The notes: generated by a model from the sequence alone, not told the origin. DNA of 64,000 nucleotides from Anaerolineales bacterium (GCA_019187665.1 JABARH010000019.1:26866-90865); one strand, 5' to 3'; shown: positions 7,302-15,767, counted from the first letter of the stretch. Numbers and translations: made by a program.

Positions 7302-9269
7302 TTACTCATCTGGAATCAAGACCACAAAATCGCCCTCTGGAAATTCGGCGAGGATTTTGTACGAGCGCAGCATGGGCAGGCTGATGCGTTTGAGCCAGGC
7401 GTTGTTCTCCTCGCTGAAGGGCGAATCGTTCTCGCGCAATTGACCGGGCGGAATCGGCGCGATGATCAGGGCGTATTTGTGCGCGGCAACGTCGGCGCGG
7501 AATTGATCTATCATCGGACGATAATTTGTGATGGCGTATTCCATCAGATCAATGTTATCGTATTCGCGGACAAGCGGGACGCCGCTGATGAGGTTGTAGG
7601 TCAGCAGGTGACGCTGGGTGATGAAGAGCACGGAACCGCCGCCGTCTGTGGTTTCGTCCACAAGTTGTTGCAGTTTCGCAAGCGATTCTACGTGACGGTT
7701 TGTGGATGGAAGCGCGGGCGTGACTGCGTTGGAGGTGAAGACGGTCACAGCCAGGACGGCGAGGGAAAGAGTGAGGGGAGAGATCAGAGTCGGTGAGGGC
7801 GAAGCCGCTGTCCCTTCGGGGGTGAAGCGTTGGAAGAGCAGGTAGAGTCCGATCGTGAGGTAGAGGACGGAGAAGCCGTCGAGATTGTGCAGGTTGTTCC
7901 CGCCGCCGATCTTCGCACTGACGATGATTCCGCCCGCGAGGAGAATCACAAGCATGGCGCCGAGTCCGAGGAGTCGAATCCAATGCCAGTTTTTGTAGTT
8001 GCGGAGGTGGGCGAGGAAGAAAAGGAACAGCGGCGTTGCCATGAGCAAGCCCGATGGGAGGATGCCCCAGGCGTTGAGCGAACTTGGGAAGAGGCGATAC
8101 CAAAGCAGGTCTTGAATGAAGGAGGCATTGAACATGGCGGGGTCTATGTGCGCGATGTGCATATACCAAAGGCGCGCGGCGTAGGCGGTGGCGAGACCGA
8201 GGACGGTGTAGAGCGCGGGCGGGATGAGATAGCGGAGGATGGATTTATTGGCGGGGACTTCGAGCAGGTAGAGTGCGATGGTCAGCATGGCTGGGATGGG
8301 AAGCCAGTTAATGCGGCTGATGCCCGCCCAAAACGAAGCGGCGAGCAGTGCCAGGATGGATGGGATGGGTTTGCGGGAATCGTAAAATGCAAGGACGGGC
8401 ATTGCGGCGGGAAGCAAGTAAAAATAGACCGGACCTTGCAGGAGGAAAAGAGTTCCCCAAAAAAAAAGCGCGAGCCACAGAATGCGATTCTGTTTTGCAA
8501 CAGCGAGGCGGCGCAGAAGGAGCGCGACGGTGATGGCAGGCATGAGGAAGCGCAGGATGTATTCCCAAACGCGTTGCAGAGTCAGCGACGGGGTTAGAAG
8601 CAGAAGCGGGACGACTTCCACCACGTAGCGGCTGAGGTCCTGGTAAAACGGAGGCAGGAAAATTCCGTAATAGCGTTCGGAGAGCAGGAGCGAGGCGTGA
8701 TAGTAGCGCGTCGCTTCAGACCAGCCGATGGAGTATGGAGTCGGCGCGAGCATGAAGAGGTGGGATGCCAGGTTGTAGAGGGCGGTGAGGAGGAGGAGGG
8801 AGAAGAGCAGGGTTGGTAGTTGGCGGTTGGTGGTTGGTGGTTGACGGTTGGCGAGGAAGGATGAGGCGAGGAGACTGGTGAGCCACAAGACGAAAAAGCG
8901 GGTTGCGAGAGTTTGGAAGGAGGCGCGCCAGGGACCGAGGAAGAGCAGGAGCATGAGCGCGGCGCTAAGGATAAAGCCGAAGAGGTTGAGGCGAGATGTG
9001 AGTTGCGAGATCGGAGATATGCGTTGTGCGATGCGCGATAACGCGGAGTCGCTGAGTCGCCACGCGGCGATACACATTGCGATGGCAACCGCACCCAGTG
9101 CAAAGACGAGCAGGGTCCGCCGCCAAAAAACAAAAAGCACGCCGTCTGCGCTGAGCTCGACGGCGAGGGCAAAGATCAGGAGGGCGGTGACGATGAGGAC
9201 GAAGCGCGCGAACCAAATATCCGACGCGGGGGCGAGCCGCGCGCGGACGAGGGCGAGTCCGTCAGTCAT
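7302..9269 (-). CDS. Large polytopic membrane protein, possibly glycosyltransferase-like
   Basis: The 655-residue protein has about 12 hydrophobic segments over residues 1-500 and a soluble C-terminal part (about 510-655). This topology is common in GT-C-type glycosyltransferases and related surface-polymer proteins, but I see no defining catalytic motif. Its ATG lies inside the end of the upstream M42 gene (8-base overlap), so translation is probably coupled. A loop near residues 138-152 (ANRQPPTTNRQLPT) is encoded by a GGTTGGT-type heptamer tract at 8813-8860, evidently a repeat insertion tolerated in frame. Confidence 0.75.
   Translation of the reverse strand: MTDGLALVRARLAPASDIWFARFVLIVTALLIFALAVELSADGVLFVFWRRTLLVFALGAVAIAMCIAAWRLSDSALSRIAQRISPISQLTSRLNLFGFILSAALMLLLFLGPWRASFQTLATRFFVLWLTSLLASSFLANRQPPTTNRQLPTLLFSLLLLTALYNLASHLFMLAPTPYSIGWSEATRYYHASLLLSERYYGIFLPPFYQDLSRYVVEVVPLLLLTPSLTLQRVWEYILRFLMPAITVALLLRRLAVAKQNRILWLALFFWGTLFLLQGPVYFYLLPAAMPVLAFYDSRKPIPSILALLAASFWAGISRINWLPIPAMLTIALYLLEVPANKSILRYLIPPALYTVLGLATAYAARLWYMHIAHIDPAMFNASFIQDLLWYRLFPSSLNAWGILPSGLLMATPLFLFFLAHLRNYKNWHWIRLLGLGAMLVILLAGGIIVSAKIGGGNNLHNLDGFSVLYLTIGLYLLFQRFTPEGTAASPSPTLISPLTLSLAVLAVTVFTSNAVTPALPSTNRHVESLAKLQQLVDETTDGGGSVLFITQRHLLTYNLISGVPLVREYDNIDLMEYAITNYRPMIDQFRADVAAHKYALIIAPIPPGQLRENDSPFSEENNAWLKRISLPMLRSYKILAEFPEGDFVVLIPDE
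8813..8860. repeat. Heptamer tract inside the 655-aa membrane protein gene
   Basis: Units GGTTGGT, GGTTGGT, GGTTGAC and GGTTGGC follow one another at 7-base spacing within the coding frame. They encode a Pro/Thr/Asn-rich hydrophilic loop between membrane helices. Confidence 0.75.
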
Positions 9270-10317
9270 CCCATGTCACCGTCTGCATGAAGTTGCGCGT
9301 GAGCATGGCGGAGAATGCGGTCAGCAATTTGGCGGCGCGTTCAATGTCGGCGAGGGAGACGAGTTCGACGGGGGTGTGCATGTAGCGCAGCGGGATGCTG
9401 AGGATGGCAGTGGGAATCCCCGCGCCGGTCAGCTGGATCAAGTCTGCTTCGGTGAATGATTCTTTCGGCATGGGTTCGATGGCGAAGGGAATCTCAATTT
9501 GTTTTGCAAGTTCTTTTAATGTTTTCAAGAGGAATGGATGGACGGTCGGTCCCACGCCAAGTGTCGGACCGCCGCCGAGCGGAAAGGTCTCGTGACTTTT
9601 TCCATTGCCGTCCTCGCCGAAGGTCACATCCACGATGATGGCGAGGTCCGGTTTCAGCGCAAAGGCCGAGGTGCCTCCGCCGGCGTAGGTTAATTCCTCC
9701 TGCACGGTGGCGGCGAACCATACATCCCAATCGTGGCGTACAAGTTGCAATTCTTCCATCGCAAGAGTCAAGGCGGCGATGGAGGCGCGGTTGTCGAGCG
9801 AATGCCCGCTGATGATTCCGCCGCGCATTTCAAGCGGCTCTGTCGCAAATGAGATCAAGTCGCCGGGGCGCACGAGTTGGGCAAGGCGTTTGGGCGGCAG
9901 GCCCACGTCCACGCGCAGGTCGTCGAAGGTGACGGCAGATTTGGGATCCGCGCGGAACGAGGGCGGGAGCGGGACGACGATTCCACGCAGAGGTTCGCGT
10001 CCATGCACGATCACGCTCTGGCTGGGAAGGACGCGCGCATCCACGTGTCCGACCGGGCTGAGGGTCAGGAATCCGTCTGCCACGCCGGCCACCATCATGC
10101 CGATGGCGTCCATGTGCGCGGAGATGAGCAATTTGGGGCGCGGCTGGAATCCGTCGCCGTCGGAAAGCGCATGCACCGATCCGAGGCGCGTGCGCTGTGT
10201 TCTGTCGGCGATGGTTTTCCATTTCGCTTCGATCAGGCTGGCGACGGGCGCTTCGTGTCCCGTCAAGCCGGGAGCGGAGAGCAGGGATTTCAGAAAGGGG
10301 AGGATGTCTTCTGTCAT
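9262..10317 (-). CDS. M42-type aminopeptidase, paralogue 3
   Basis: The 351-residue protein is the most divergent of the three. It has GLTGHEAPV, LISAHMDAIGMMV, GHSLDNRASIAAL (the usual D-D-R is D-N-R, keeping the bridging Asp), ATVQEELTYAGGGTSAFAL (Glu pair), VDVTFGEDG, KESFTEADLI and RYMHTPVELV. It is probably an active dinuclear-metal aminopeptidase. It overlaps the following membrane protein gene by 8 bases, which suggests an operon of two. No strong ribosome binding site is visible before the ATG. Confidence 0.85.
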   Translation of the reverse strand: MTEDILPFLKSLLSAPGLTGHEAPVASLIEAKWKTIADRTQRTRLGSVHALSDGDGFQPRPKLLISAHMDAIGMMVAGVADGFLTLSPVGHVDARVLPSQSVIVHGREPLRGIVVPLPPSFRADPKSAVTFDDLRVDVGLPPKRLAQLVRPGDLISFATEPLEMRGGIISGHSLDNRASIAALTLAMEELQLVRHDWDVWFAATVQEELTYAGGGTSAFALKPDLAIIVDVTFGEDGNGKSHETFPLGGGPTLGVGPTVHPFLLKTLKELAKQIEIPFAIEPMPKESFTEADLIQLTGAGIPTAILSIPLRYMHTPVELVSLADIERAAKLLTAFSAMLTRNFMQTVTWDD

Positions 10318-10329
10318 GCAGGCGCAATC

Positions 10330-10848
10330 TTAAGGAGGCGTATTCGTGGCGCTGGGCGTCGGCGAAGGCGTGGCTGTGAATGTCGCGGTGGTTGTCGCGG
10401 TGGCCGTTGTGGTGGCCGTCGGCGATGATGTGAAAGTGGGCGTGGCAGTGTTGGTCGGCGAGGGCGTGATGGTGAAGGTGGCGCTCGGCGTGAAGGTGAA
10501 GGTAAAAGTCGGTGTGAGCGAGGCGGTCCAGGTGGCGGTGGGTGTATTGGTCAGCGTAGGCGGCAGAAAGGGCGTGGGGCTGATGGTGGACGTAAAGGTG
10601 GTCGAAGGTGTAATACCGGGGAAAAGGGTGAGCGTCAGGCCGATGGGAGTGAGGCTGGGCGTGAGCGTGACCGGGGCCGGTGTGAACGTCTCGGTTCGCG
10701 CGACGGGTGACTGGGTCGGCGTTGGGAAGTTTGATCCGGGGGCCAGCGCGATCACCGCCCAGGCCAGGCAGTAGCAGGGAATCGTGGCAAGGATGACCGT
10801 GGTGAGGGTCAATCGCCTGCGGGCGCGGACTTCGCTGCGGTCTTCCAT
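10330..10848 (-). CDS. Membrane-anchored Thr/Pro-rich low-complexity protein
   Basis: The 172-residue protein has a short basic N terminus, one transmembrane segment (about residues 14-36) and then an almost uninterrupted Thr/Pro/Ser tail (PTPTQSP, TNTPTATWTASLTPTFTF). The tail is probably an extracytoplasmic spacer and may be glycosylated. Such tails are common in Anaerolineae surface proteins. A TATCAT box ends 7 bases before the ATG with no ribosome binding site, which fits a leaderless mRNA. It shares its upstream region with the divergent sbcC gene. Confidence 0.65.
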   Translation of the reverse strand: MEDRSEVRARRRLTLTTVILATIPCYCLAWAVIALAPGSNFPTPTQSPVARTETFTPAPVTLTPSLTPIGLTLTLFPGITPSTTFTSTISPTPFLPPTLTNTPTATWTASLTPTFTFTFTPSATFTITPSPTNTATPTFTSSPTATTTATATTTATFTATPSPTPSATNTPP

Positions 10849-10867
10849 GCGGGCGATGATAACATGA

Positions 10868-10920
10868 TTTGAGGTGTCAGGTGTCAGGTGTCAGGTGTCA
10901 GGTGTCAGGTGTCACGCATC
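10868..10920. repeat. Heptamer repeat AGGTGTC between divergent genes
   Basis: Six tandem GGTGTCA units lie just upstream of sbcC. They are the reverse complement of the GACACCT family found at 5890-5931 and 7200-7260. Confidence 0.92.
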
Positions 10921-10940
10921 ACCTACCTCCTCCCGCAAGG

Positions 10941-10946
10941 TATAAT
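10941..10946 (+). promoter_or_regulatory. -10 box placed for a leaderless sbcC transcript
   Basis: TATAAT ends 7 bases before the ATG at 10954. A start at the usual distance would be on or beside the A of the ATG. There is no Shine-Dalgarno sequence. Confidence 0.5.
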
Positions 10947-10953
10947 CCAATCA

Positions 10954-13098
10954 ATGATTCCCATCAATCTCAATATCTCTGGTTTTCTTTCGTATCGCGA
11001 GCGCGTCGAATTGGATTTTGAGACGTTTCACCTGGCGTGTATTTCTGGGCAGAACGGCGCGGGGAAGTCGTCGCTGCTGGATGCGATCACGTGGGCGTTA
11101 TTCGGCGAGGCGCGCGGCAAGGATAAAGATTCGCTGATCAATTTGCAGTCTGAGGCGGCAGAGGTGGCGCTGACCTTTGCCTACGAGGGCAATCTCTATC
11201 GCGTGCAGCGAACGGCGCCGCGCGGCAAAACGACCGTGCTGGAGTTTCAGATCGCCGATATTCGGGAGCCGATATTCGATAGTTCGGAAAATCGAAGTTC
11301 GAATATCGAATTATCGAATACCAAATTATCGAATACCGAATTATCGAATCCGGTCGCCTGGCGCCCGCTCACGGAAAAGTCGGCGCGCGAGACTCAGCGC
11401 CGTATTGAGCAGACACTGCGGCTGGATTATGACACCTTTGTCAACGCGTCTTTCTTTTTGCAGGGCAAAGCCGATGAGTTTACGCAGAAAAAAGCGGGCG
11501 AGCGTAAAACCATCCTGTCGAGCATCCTCGGTTTGGAAATTTGGGAGGCATACAAGGAGCGCGCCGCCAGCCGCCGCAAGGAGATCGAAACAGAGATGGC
11601 GGGCATTGATCGCAGCATCGCGGATATTGACGCGGAACTTTTGGAGGAGGACGCGCGCAAGCAAAAATTAAAATCGCTCGAATCGGAGTTGAAGCAACTG
11701 GCCGCGGCGCGCAAGGCGCAGGAATCTGCGCTGGAGAGTATTCGCAAGGCGGCCGCGTCGCTGGATCGTGAACTGGCGGCGGAGAAGGCGCGGCTGGAGG
11801 AGGAGAGACGGGGGTTGAGGGAACAGTCATCAGTGATCAGTGATCAGTCATCAGTGATCAGCGGGTTAATGAAGCAAATTGAGACATCCAGGAAATTATT
11901 GGCGGAGGCAGAAGAGAATCTGGCGAAACGCGGGGATACAGGGGACCGTCGCAGTGCGGGGCGCGAGGAGCAGGCGACGCTGAAGGCTGAGAACGATCTG
12001 CGTAAACTCGAGATGGACGAACTCAAAGCGCGCATTGACCAGTTGGAATCTGCCGAGGGCGCGACCTGTCCATTATGCGGACAGGAATTGAGCGAGGCGC
12101 ATCGCAAGTCCACGTTGAAACAGTTGAAAGCGGAGGGCAAGGAGAATGGCGACCGCTTCCGCGCTAATGCGGCTCGCATGAGCGAACTTGCCAAAGAGAT
12201 CACAGAGACTGAATCGCAGTTGACGAAACTCGCCAGCGCGGAACGGGAGCGGTTGATGCAGTCCAATTCCGTCACGCAGTTGACCGAGCGGATCGAGTTG
12301 CTCAAGGCGGCGGAGGCGAGTTGGCTGTCCACGGGAGCGCCCCGCTTGAAGGAGGTTGAGGCGGTTTTGTCCAGCGAAAAATACGCGGCAGAGGTCAAGC
12401 AGCCGTCTATTAATCTCGAAGATGCCGAGCGGTCGCTGCTCGAATTGCAGGAGCAGGAAAATAAAAAAAATCAGGAAGTGGGCGGCGCGCGTCAACGGGT
12501 GGAGGTGCTGGACGCGCTGCGGGCGCGCAAGCAGAGCCTTGCGGCGGAACGCGCAGATCGGGCGCGGGGCGTTATGCGTCACCGCACGCTGGAAAAAGCC
12601 TTTGGCAAGGACGGAGTCCCGGCGCTGTTGATCGAGCAGGCGCTTCCGCAGATCGAAACGAAAGCCAACGACCTGCTCGACCGGCTGAGCGCTGGTCAAA
12701 TGTCAATTCGTTTCGCGACGCAGGCTGAATATAAAGCCAGAAACCGCGACGACCTGAAAGAGACGCTCGATATTTTGATCAGCGATGGCGCGGGTCTGCG
12801 CGATTACGAAATGTTCAGCGGCGGCGAGCGCTTCCGCGTGGACTTTGCGATCCGCCTCGCGCTCTCCGAAATTTTGACCCAGCGTAAAGGCGCGCGCCTG
12901 CAAACGCTGGTCATTGACGAAGGCTTCGGCTCGCAGGATGCGCAGGGACGGCAGAGACTGATTGAGGCGATCAATTTGATCAAGCATGACTTCGCGAAGA
13001 TCCTGGTCATCACACATTTGGATGAATTGAAGGACGCGTTCTCCACGCGGATCGAGGTGGAGAAGACGGAGCGAGGGTCAACGGTGAGGGTGATCTAG
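10954..13098 (+). CDS. sbcC: SbcC/Rad50-like SMC-family ATPase
   Basis: This is a DNA end-processing ATPase that normally partners the Mre11/SbcD nuclease. I start at ATG 10954 (MIPINLNISGFLSYRER), because the longer frame translates repeat DNA. The 714 residues show Walker A GQNGAGKS (32-39), YRVQR, the Q-loop region FLQGKADEFTQKKAGERK, long coiled coils, a zinc hook CPLC (Cys372 and Cys375), the ABC signature FSGGERFRVDFA (about 621) and Walker B LVIDEGFGSQD. Two in-frame repeat insertions interrupt it: residues about 108-132 (SSNIELSNTKLSNTELSN) and 290-303 ([13 protein letters not shown]). No sbcD lies beside it. Confidence 0.92.
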   Translation: MIPINLNISGFLSYRERVELDFETFHLACISGQNGAGKSSLLDAITWALFGEARGKDKDSLINLQSEAAEVALTFAYEGNLYRVQRTAPRGKTTVLEFQIADIREPIFDSSENRSSNIELSNTKLSNTELSNPVAWRPLTEKSARETQRRIEQTLRLDYDTFVNASFFLQGKADEFTQKKAGERKTILSSILGLEIWEAYKERAASRRKEIETEMAGIDRSIADIDAELLEEDARKQKLKSLESELKQLAAARKAQESALESIRKAAASLDRELAAEKARLEEERRGLREQSSVISDQSSVISGLMKQIETSRKLLAEAEENLAKRGDTGDRRSAGREEQATLKAENDLRKLEMDELKARIDQLESAEGATCPLCGQELSEAHRKSTLKQLKAEGKENGDRFRANAARMSELAKEITETESQLTKLASAERERLMQSNSVTQLTERIELLKAAEASWLSTGAPRLKEVEAVLSSEKYAAEVKQPSINLEDAERSLLELQEQENKKNQEVGGARQRVEVLDALRARKQSLAAERADRARGVMRHRTLEKAFGKDGVPALLIEQALPQIETKANDLLDRLSAGQMSIRFATQAEYKARNRDDLKETLDILISDGAGLRDYEMFSGGERFRVDFAIRLALSEILTQRKGARLQTLVIDEGFGSQDAQGRQRLIEAINLIKHDFAKILVITHLDELKDAFSTRIEVEKTERGSTVRVI
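11281..11350. repeat. In-frame 15-bp repeat insertion in sbcC
   Basis: ATTATCGAATACC(A/G)A units repeat with 15-base spacing after TTCGAATATCG. They are related to the GATATTCG heptamers at 37650-37735 and 57175-57205. They add about 25 residues between the strand LEFQIAD and WRPLTE. Confidence 0.85.
11823..11863. repeat. In-frame heptamer insertion in the sbcC coiled coil
   Basis: CAGTGAT/CAGTCAT heptamers repeat with a 21-base higher period, so 7 residues (QSSVISD) repeat in frame. The same heptamers occur in intergenic DNA at 39951-39985 and 31955-31970. Confidence 0.88.
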
Positions 13099-13192
13099 GA
13101 ACCGTGCGGTGCGGCGGCGCCCGGTGTCCAAAATAGTTTTCATAAATGAAATTATTTGTTACACTGTGGGTAATCAACCAAGGAGCCGTCCA

Positions 13193-13645
13193 ATGAAACG
13201 AATATTGATTTCTCTGCTGGCAATTGCACTGCTGACCGCGTGCGCCGGGCCGCGCGCCATCGAAGTGAAAAACCCCTGGGCGCGCGCGGCGCTGACGGGG
13301 GAGAACAGCGCAGTCTATTTTGAGATTCGCAACGGTTTGAGCGAAGCCGACGAAGTGATCGGCGTTTCGTCGGAAGTCGCGGAGGCGGTGGAGGTGCATT
13401 TCAGCTCGCTGAACGCAGACGGCGTGATGCAAATGAAGAGGCAGGATTCTGTCCCGCTGGAGGCGGGCGCGGAGGTGACCTTTGCCCCCGGCGGACTTCA
13501 TGTCATGCTCATCGGCCTCGTGCGCGACCTGAACGCGGGCGACTCATTTTCGCTGACCCTGCATTTCAAGCATCACGCCGATCTCACGCTGGCGGTCACC
13601 GTGCAGGGGATGGAAGGCATGGATATGCCCGGCCACGCGCCGTAA
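13193..13645 (+). CDS. PCuAC-family copper chaperone lipoprotein
   Basis: This is a periplasmic or outer-face Cu(I) chaperone of the PCuAC (DUF461) family, known to help metallate the CuA or CuB sites of cytochrome oxidases. ATG 13193 has AAGGAG 8 bases upstream. The 150-residue product has a lipoprotein signal with lipobox LLTAC (Cys17) and the family copper ligands: His in VEVHFSS, Met in MQMKR and the GLHVMLIGL His-x-Met. The C-terminal EGMDMPGH adds Met/His residues. No oxidase genes lie nearby, so the client is unknown. A terminator follows. Confidence 0.88.
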   Translation: MKRILISLLAIALLTACAGPRAIEVKNPWARAALTGENSAVYFEIRNGLSEADEVIGVSSEVAEAVEVHFSSLNADGVMQMKRQDSVPLEAGAEVTFAPGGLHVMLIGLVRDLNAGDSFSLTLHFKHHADLTLAVTVQGMEGMDMPGHAP

Positions 13646-13664
13646 ACCGTCGCTGTCCATCTCG

Positions 13665-13697
13665 CCCCGCCGCTCGAATGAGCAGGCGGGGTTTTTT
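13665..13697 (+). terminator. Rho-independent terminator after the copper chaperone gene
   Basis: CCCCGCC (13665-13671) and GGCGGGG (13685-13691) form a GC stem followed by six T residues. Confidence 0.88.
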
Positions 13698-13808
13698 CAT
13701 GCCGCGGCGGGGGACAAATGTATGAAGTACTGCGGATGAATGTCACAGGCCTGAACTTCGGAAATTTGATATAGTCAACGCAGGCGCGATCGCCTTCGGA
13801 AACCGACC

Positions 13809-14309
13809 ATGAAAAATTTTCCACTCTCCCTGCCTGTCCTGGCCGCCCTGGCCTGCTTCGGTCTTGCCATGGGAGTTTTTGTGTGGACCTCCGACGCTCT
13901 GGCCTACGCGGGGACGCGCGCCGAGACCTGCAACAACTGTCATGTGATGCACCCGATGTACGAAAACTATTATCATGCCGCGCATGAGCAATGGGCGGAG
14001 TGCGCCGACTGTCACCTGCCGCACGAAAATGTTTTTTCGTATTATTTCGAAAAGGGGCGGCAGGGTATGCACGATGTCTATGTCTTTAGTACGGGGGCGA
14101 CGCCCGAACTGATCCGCGCCAACGAACATTCGCAGGAGATCATCCAGGGCAATTGCATCCGCTGTCACAACGAGACGGTCGAGACGGTGATGATGGGGCC
14201 GCAGCCCTACGACCGCAACTGCTGGGACTGCCACCGCGCGGTGTCGCACGGCGAACGCGGCCTGTCCACTTCGCCGTATCAGGATTCGTCGCTCTATCCT
14301 GTGAAATGA
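13809..14309 (+). CDS. nrfH: Cytochrome c nitrite reductase small subunit NrfH
   Basis: This is a membrane-anchored tetrahaem quinol dehydrogenase that passes electrons from menaquinol to NrfA. The 166 residues include one N-terminal membrane anchor (about 7-31) and four c-type haem sites: CNNCH, CADCH, CIRCH and CWDCH. The Met after the first site (CHVMHPMYE) fits the unusual Met ligand region of NapC/NrfH proteins. A TATAGT box at 13770-13775 may serve as promoter. Its TGA overlaps an ATG (14306) and nrfA follows, so it is a clear nrfHA operon. Confidence 0.95.
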   Translation: MKNFPLSLPVLAALACFGLAMGVFVWTSDALAYAGTRAETCNNCHVMHPMYENYYHAAHEQWAECADCHLPHENVFSYYFEKGRQGMHDVYVFSTGATPELIRANEHSQEIIQGNCIRCHNETVETVMMGPQPYDRNCWDCHRAVSHGERGLSTSPYQDSSLYPVK

Positions 14310-14326
14310 ATTTGAGGAGAATCATC

Positions 14327-15658
14327 ATGCAAAAATATTCCACCATCCTGCTGGTCGGCGTCGTTGTGATTCTGGCCGCAACCCTGGCGGGCGTTCTTGT
14401 CTTTATGAAGAACAATCCCGCGCAGGAGCGCGCGCTCCTGCCTCTGGTCGAGATCGCGCCGATGGAGCCTGATTCTGCCAAATGGGGGGTCAATTTTCCC
14501 AGCCAATGGAATTCCCTCCAGAAAACGGAAACGAACAACATAGACACCGCCTACGCGGGTTCCTCCGCCTTCTCGTGGCTGGAACGCGACCCGCGCCAGG
14601 TGATCCTGTTCGCGGGCTATCCCTTCAGCAAGGATTACAACGATGATCGCGGTCACATGAACGCGCTGGAAGATGTGCGCGCGACCAAACGCCTCAACCT
14701 TAACGACGAAGATCCCAAGCGCACGCCCGCCACCTGCTATTCCTGCAAAAGCAGCAACAACCCCGGCCTGTGGGAGGAAATGGGCATGGCCGAATATGAC
14801 GCCATGTCGTTCAACGAGATGACGCCGAACATCAATAACGCCATCGGTTGTTCCAACTGCCATGAGGCCGGGACAATGCGCCTGATCGTCACCAACCCCG
14901 CGCTGAATGAGGCGCTTGAGGCACAGGGAAAAGATTGGACGACCTTCACGCGCCAGGAAATGCGGACGGTCGTGTGCGCCAACTGTCATGTGGAATATTA
15001 CTTCGACGGCCCCGGCAAATATCTCACCTTCCCATGGACCAACGGCACGCGCGTGGACCAGATCATTTCGTATTATGAGGAGGAAGGTTTCTCCGATTGG
15101 ACCTACCCCGAGGCCGGCACGCCCATGCTCAAGGCGCAGCATCCCGAATATGAATTCTTCACAGCGGGCAGCACACACTACAACGCGGGCGTCTCCTGCG
15201 CCGATTGCCATATGCCCTATGTGCGCGACGGCGCGGCCAAGTATTCCAGCCACGACGTTCACAGCCCATTGATCAACCCCGAGCAAGCCTGCGGTCAGTG
15301 CCATACAGACGTGAACTATGTGGTCGGGCGCGTCGCTACCATTCAGGAACAGGTGGCCGTGACGAAGATCGCTGCCGAGGACGCCCTGATCGACGCGATC
15401 AACGCCATCCAACTCGCGGCGGCCAACCCCAACGCGGATGCGGCGCTGCTCGACCAGGCGCGCGCCCTGCATCGCAAGGCCCAGTTCATGTGGGACTTCC
15501 TCTCCGCCGAAAACTCGACCGGCTTCCACAACCCCGAGTACGCGCTCAAGATCTGCGCCGAGGCCACCAACCTGGCGCGCCAGGCGCAAATGCTGGCCGC
15601 GCAATCGGTCAACGACCCGTCGCTGCTGACAACAGGGACGTATTACACAACGCCATAA
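14327..15658 (+). CDS. nrfA: Ammonia-forming cytochrome c nitrite reductase NrfA
   Basis: It reduces nitrite to ammonium with six electrons on the outer side of the membrane. I chose ATG 14327, with GAGGAG 8 bases upstream. ATG 14306, overlapping the nrfH stop, is an in-frame alternative giving seven more residues. The 443-residue protein has an uncleaved or signal-type N-terminal membrane segment, the catalytic haem motif CYSCK with proximal Lys, and four CxxCH sites (CSNCH, CANCH, CADCH, CGQCH). This gives the standard pentahaem set. The segment FFTAGSTHYNAGVSCADCHMP fits the active-site His region. A terminator follows. Confidence 0.95.
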   Translation: MQKYSTILLVGVVVILAATLAGVLVFMKNNPAQERALLPLVEIAPMEPDSAKWGVNFPSQWNSLQKTETNNIDTAYAGSSAFSWLERDPRQVILFAGYPFSKDYNDDRGHMNALEDVRATKRLNLNDEDPKRTPATCYSCKSSNNPGLWEEMGMAEYDAMSFNEMTPNINNAIGCSNCHEAGTMRLIVTNPALNEALEAQGKDWTTFTRQEMRTVVCANCHVEYYFDGPGKYLTFPWTNGTRVDQIISYYEEEGFSDWTYPEAGTPMLKAQHPEYEFFTAGSTHYNAGVSCADCHMPYVRDGAAKYSSHDVHSPLINPEQACGQCHTDVNYVVGRVATIQEQVAVTKIAAEDALIDAINAIQLAAANPNADAALLDQARALHRKAQFMWDFLSAENSTGFHNPEYALKICAEATNLARQAQMLAAQSVNDPSLLTTGTYYTTP

Positions 15659-15677
15659 CCCATCCCGCTTCGAGTCG

Positions 15678-15716
15678 AAAACGGACAGTTGCAGCGCGGC
15701 TGTCCGTTTTCGTTTT
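15678..15716 (+). terminator. Terminator of the nrfHA operon
   Basis: An 11-bp stem AAAACGGACAG (15678-15688) with its inverse at 15700-15710 is followed by CGTTTT. Confidence 0.85.
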
Positions 15717-15767
15717 GGGGAACTCTTTTGGGCGCGCTTCGTCTATTCTCAAAAGGAAAACCAACCC

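Noticed and set aside
10888..10953. Upstream start for sbcC
   Set aside because: The extra residues are encoded by GGTGTCA repeats. The protein family starts at MIPINLNISGF.
10954..13098. sbcCD operon
   Set aside because: No Mre11/SbcD-type nuclease gene lies on either side; sbcC stands alone here.
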